DNA of 64,000 nt from the NCBI RefSeq assembly GCF_020740795.1, contig NC_067283.1, positions 43,513,659 to 43,577,658 on the forward strand. The letters are read 5' to 3'. The position numbers and the translations under genes were made by a program. Of the stretch, positions 61,401 through 64,000 are shown piece after piece. The notes beneath the pieces were generated by a model that saw only the letters and a program-made list of their open reading frames with translations, was not told where the DNA came from and searched no databases. The stretch is from Apus apus. Lineage: Eukaryota; Chordata; Aves; Apodiformes; Apodidae. The stretch's first letter is position 1. Every line of letters starts with the position of its first letter.

Positions 61401-64000
61401 TAATACAAGTGGTTTTCAGATGCTGGAGATAAGGATGCAGCTGCTCCAAGAACCCAAAGTGCTGGTATTCTTAAGAACTGCAGCCAGGCACTTACAATGC
61501 ACTTGTGTCTTAAAGCCACAGCAAAGGGCAGGAGCTGGTGCCACCCGGGAATCAAAGGCTGCCATTCATGTCTGCACAGAGCAGGCAGGCAAAGCCTCTG
61601 GAATACCCCTGGTATCAAAACAGGGCTCAGCTAGGACTAAAGTAGTGCCAAGTTCTTGTTATCGTTGCTGTGGTTTTCTCCTTCTCACCTCATGCAATGC
61701 TTTCGATAAACATCAGAGCCGCTGCTGTGCCTGATGGGCCAGCACGTGGCATGACATGCAGTCATCTGCAAAGGTGTGGTGCTAGTACACTTGCAGAGAG
61801 AAAAAGCTGAACGGTGTCTTATTACAGGCCATTTTGGGGTTATGTCCCCAAAGCCTGAGTCAGTGGAGTTGCACTGATTCACACACACTGTGTGTGAGGT
61901 GCTCTGGATTTGTGCGGGATAAAGCCACTCACTCTCAATTTCACCTGATTCACTGTAACTTCATGAAGTTACAAAAACAGTGAGCAAATATTTGCATATT
62001 ATAAAACCAGATACTACCTGGAAACAGAGACATTCCTGGAGTCCCAGGGCATGCATCTGCCCAAGCATGTACCAAGCCAACTGTGTGAGGCATATAAAAG
62101 CCACTCACCAGCATCAGACTGTGAAATACTTTTAAATAGATCTCATTGCATCATGGCATGTAGAAGTAGCAAGCACACAGCATCAAACTCAGGAGAAGTT
62201 ACATAAAATTAATTAATATATAAAATTCCAGCTTTCAGGTAAGACAAGGAGCTAGGAATTTGGATCCTGATCCAAAGCAGTGACCCTGCTCCATGGCTTC
62301 TGTTGTCCTGCAGCCTCTTCCTCTTCACAACTGTTGCAGCAGCAGAACTTCCCTTGACATCTTCTGATTTTCCCACCAAATCTTGTTGTCTCTTCCCAAG
62401 TATCCCTGTTTTATTTTGGGCATGAAGCTCCTGCCTGAGATAGAACCTGTTATTTGGTAGTTATGGCATGTATCTAGGACACACATATTCCTACTCTTTT
62501 AGAAGAGGAAATTATGCCTGGGATTCCCACATTATGGATGCAGCTCCTTGCTGTAAAAGAGGTGCAGAAGCAGAGTGAGAGTGAATTGTGTTACCCCTTT
62601 CCCATTTTAGGGGGAGAATTAATTGGCTACCTGTGTGGTGAGAGCACTTCCTAGACTAAGTTTGACAGGTGACCTGGGCAGAAGAGCCCCGAATTTTGGA
62701 ACTTGTGAGTCCTCCTGTCCTTAGCTACGCAACACCATGAAATCTGTGCTACTCAGAGGTAGCTGCCTGGGTTCCTGGCTGGATGGTGCTTGGGGGCTCG
62801 TGGACTCTTGCTGCCTTTTGCAGACAGCAGGTCCCTAGGTGGGTTTTTGAGAATCCGAACAAGTCTGGGCTGAGACCTGGTTCACCTTTTACCCAAACTG
62901 GTGGCACACAGGCCTGAGCTAAGATCTGAGTGGAAGCAAAGGACATAAGGACACACACTGTGTCAGAGATGTTTTTTGCAGCCGAGCTCAGTCTTCCCTA
63001 AGGATGCTGCCCTATGGGTCTTCACATCCAAGCCACGTTCTGGCAATGCTTGAGCTAAATACAACAGCATCCAGGCAGGAGTGGGCTCTGGATCACCTCT
63101 GTGATCTTTCCTCTTTCAGCATAGCAGTGCTGAAATACTGAAACTGAGGCATCTGCACTGGAAATTTGGTGGTACAGATGATGCATGGGGAACCCATGGG
63201 CCAATATTTCAATGCCTTCCTTTATATATCCTTAGCTGTGAGTTTGCTGTAGATGACACTAAAAATATATGTGAATGTGGGACCCGTGGAAGACACTTGG
63301 CTTTGTCGTGCTCTGCTCCTAAGTTCTGTGAAAGCTGGCACCAGGCTTGCCAGGTCCTATTAGCTTAAAGGCCAACACCAGCTGTGCAGGCTCAGCAGGG
63401 TTGCCTTAGACCTTCTTCAGCCTTGAGAAGCCAAGTTTACTGGAGAAGTCTTGTGGAGTCTGTGCTACCTAGAAATGCTCCTGGTTAGCATTTTAATTTC
63501 TTTTTCTCTTGGTTATCTCAGCTGAAAATGCTGTTGTTTTGAAGTTGCCCACAGGACTTCTTGTAACTTAAATCAGTTGCTCCAGGATTTAAAAGTTATG
63601 AGGTATATTTTTCCCTTGTCCATTTATTGCTCTGAAGTAGGTAGGGTTTTATTGTTTTTCCTCCCCTTCATGGTACCTGCATTTCTGACCTCTGGATCCG
63701 ATATTCTGGAGTCTTGTAAGCCAGATTTCAAGGGGGTTATAAAACCTGGCAAAAGCTGAAGGAGTCCAGGACAAAAAATACATTGACATTTTTTTAGTCA
63801 CTCAAAAAAAAACCACCAGTATTTTGCAGCATAGTCCCAGAGGAAGACTCTGCTTGTCCAAAAATTCTTGCAGGAAGTGCTGTTGTTCCCTGCAAACTTA
63901 AAAAAGGCAGAAAAAAATCTCCCTGCTTTTGTTAACGTGCACACTCCCTGCTTCCTCAGTGATTAGTAACAGTAGATAATGAGGTTGCAGAATGGTGTTT
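55466..64000. other. Intergenic region, no gene seen
   Basis: No CR1, coding exon or RNA gene is recognised. There is a short GT repeat near 58,545. Open stretches up to 142 codons (58545-58973 and 61324-61734, + strand) look random in composition. The next human gene upstream of SNRK is POMGNT2, but no part of it is visible here. Confidence 0.6.

Noticed and set aside
61324..61734. A 136-codon open frame on the + strand.
   Set aside because: No domain is recognised and the composition is irregular. It is probably random.
62095..62102. TATAAAAG resembling a TATA box on the + strand.
   Set aside because: No coding exon, CpG island or conserved promoter context is visible downstream. Such motifs are frequent by chance.
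1..64000. CRISPR arrays, bacterial-type operons, tRNA or rRNA genes, complete endogenous retroviruses.
   Set aside because: I looked for regularly spaced repeats, tRNA B-box-like sequences, rRNA blocks and paired long terminal repeats and recognised none.

Overview
The window is a vertebrate nuclear locus, most likely from a bird. The evidence is a spliced protein kinase gene with GT-AG introns, a CpG-island promoter, and interspersed repeats that are recognisably CR1-type LINEs, the dominant retroelement of birds, crocodilians and turtles. Repeat density looks low, which fits a bird best. I cannot name the species.

Positions 1 to about 39,340 hold the 5' two-thirds of SNRK (SNF-related serine/threonine kinase) on the minus strand, running right to left. 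Five coding exons can be placed to the base with matching phases: 24479-23891, 9202-9061, 6500-6288, 5212-5078 and 587-1. The last exon runs off the left edge. Together they encode about 555 residues: the whole kinase domain, the UBA domain and the first part of the long C-terminal tail. Upstream, a 5' UTR exon is likely at 28187-28089 and a first exon is plausible in the CpG island, ending at 39080. Introns fill the rest. They contain a 2.2-kb CR1 (25474-27750), a head-to-head pair of CR1 tails (12060-12440), a short CR1 tail (3286-3404), and low-complexity tracts.

Positions 38,370-40,200 are a CpG island with GC boxes, NRF1-like and YY1/CCAAT-like motifs, long C and G homopolymers, and a 310-bp array of G-rich pentamers (GGGCT/GGGAT/GGGCG/GGGCA). 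It is the promoter region of SNRK.

Positions 40,200-64,000 lie upstream of SNRK. No coding exon can be supported there. They hold an old CR1 fragment (about 43,150-44,215), a CR1 tail (55,211-55,465) and simple repeats.

The most interesting large-scale signal is a change in strand composition. The + strand is rich in A+C left of the CpG island and in G+T right of it. The left side is expected from SNRK transcription. The right side suggests a rightward divergent transcript, a replication initiation zone at the island, or both. A second point is the predicted SNRK leader, which carries several short upstream ORFs that all stop before the main start codon. I found no sign of an unknown multi-gene system.
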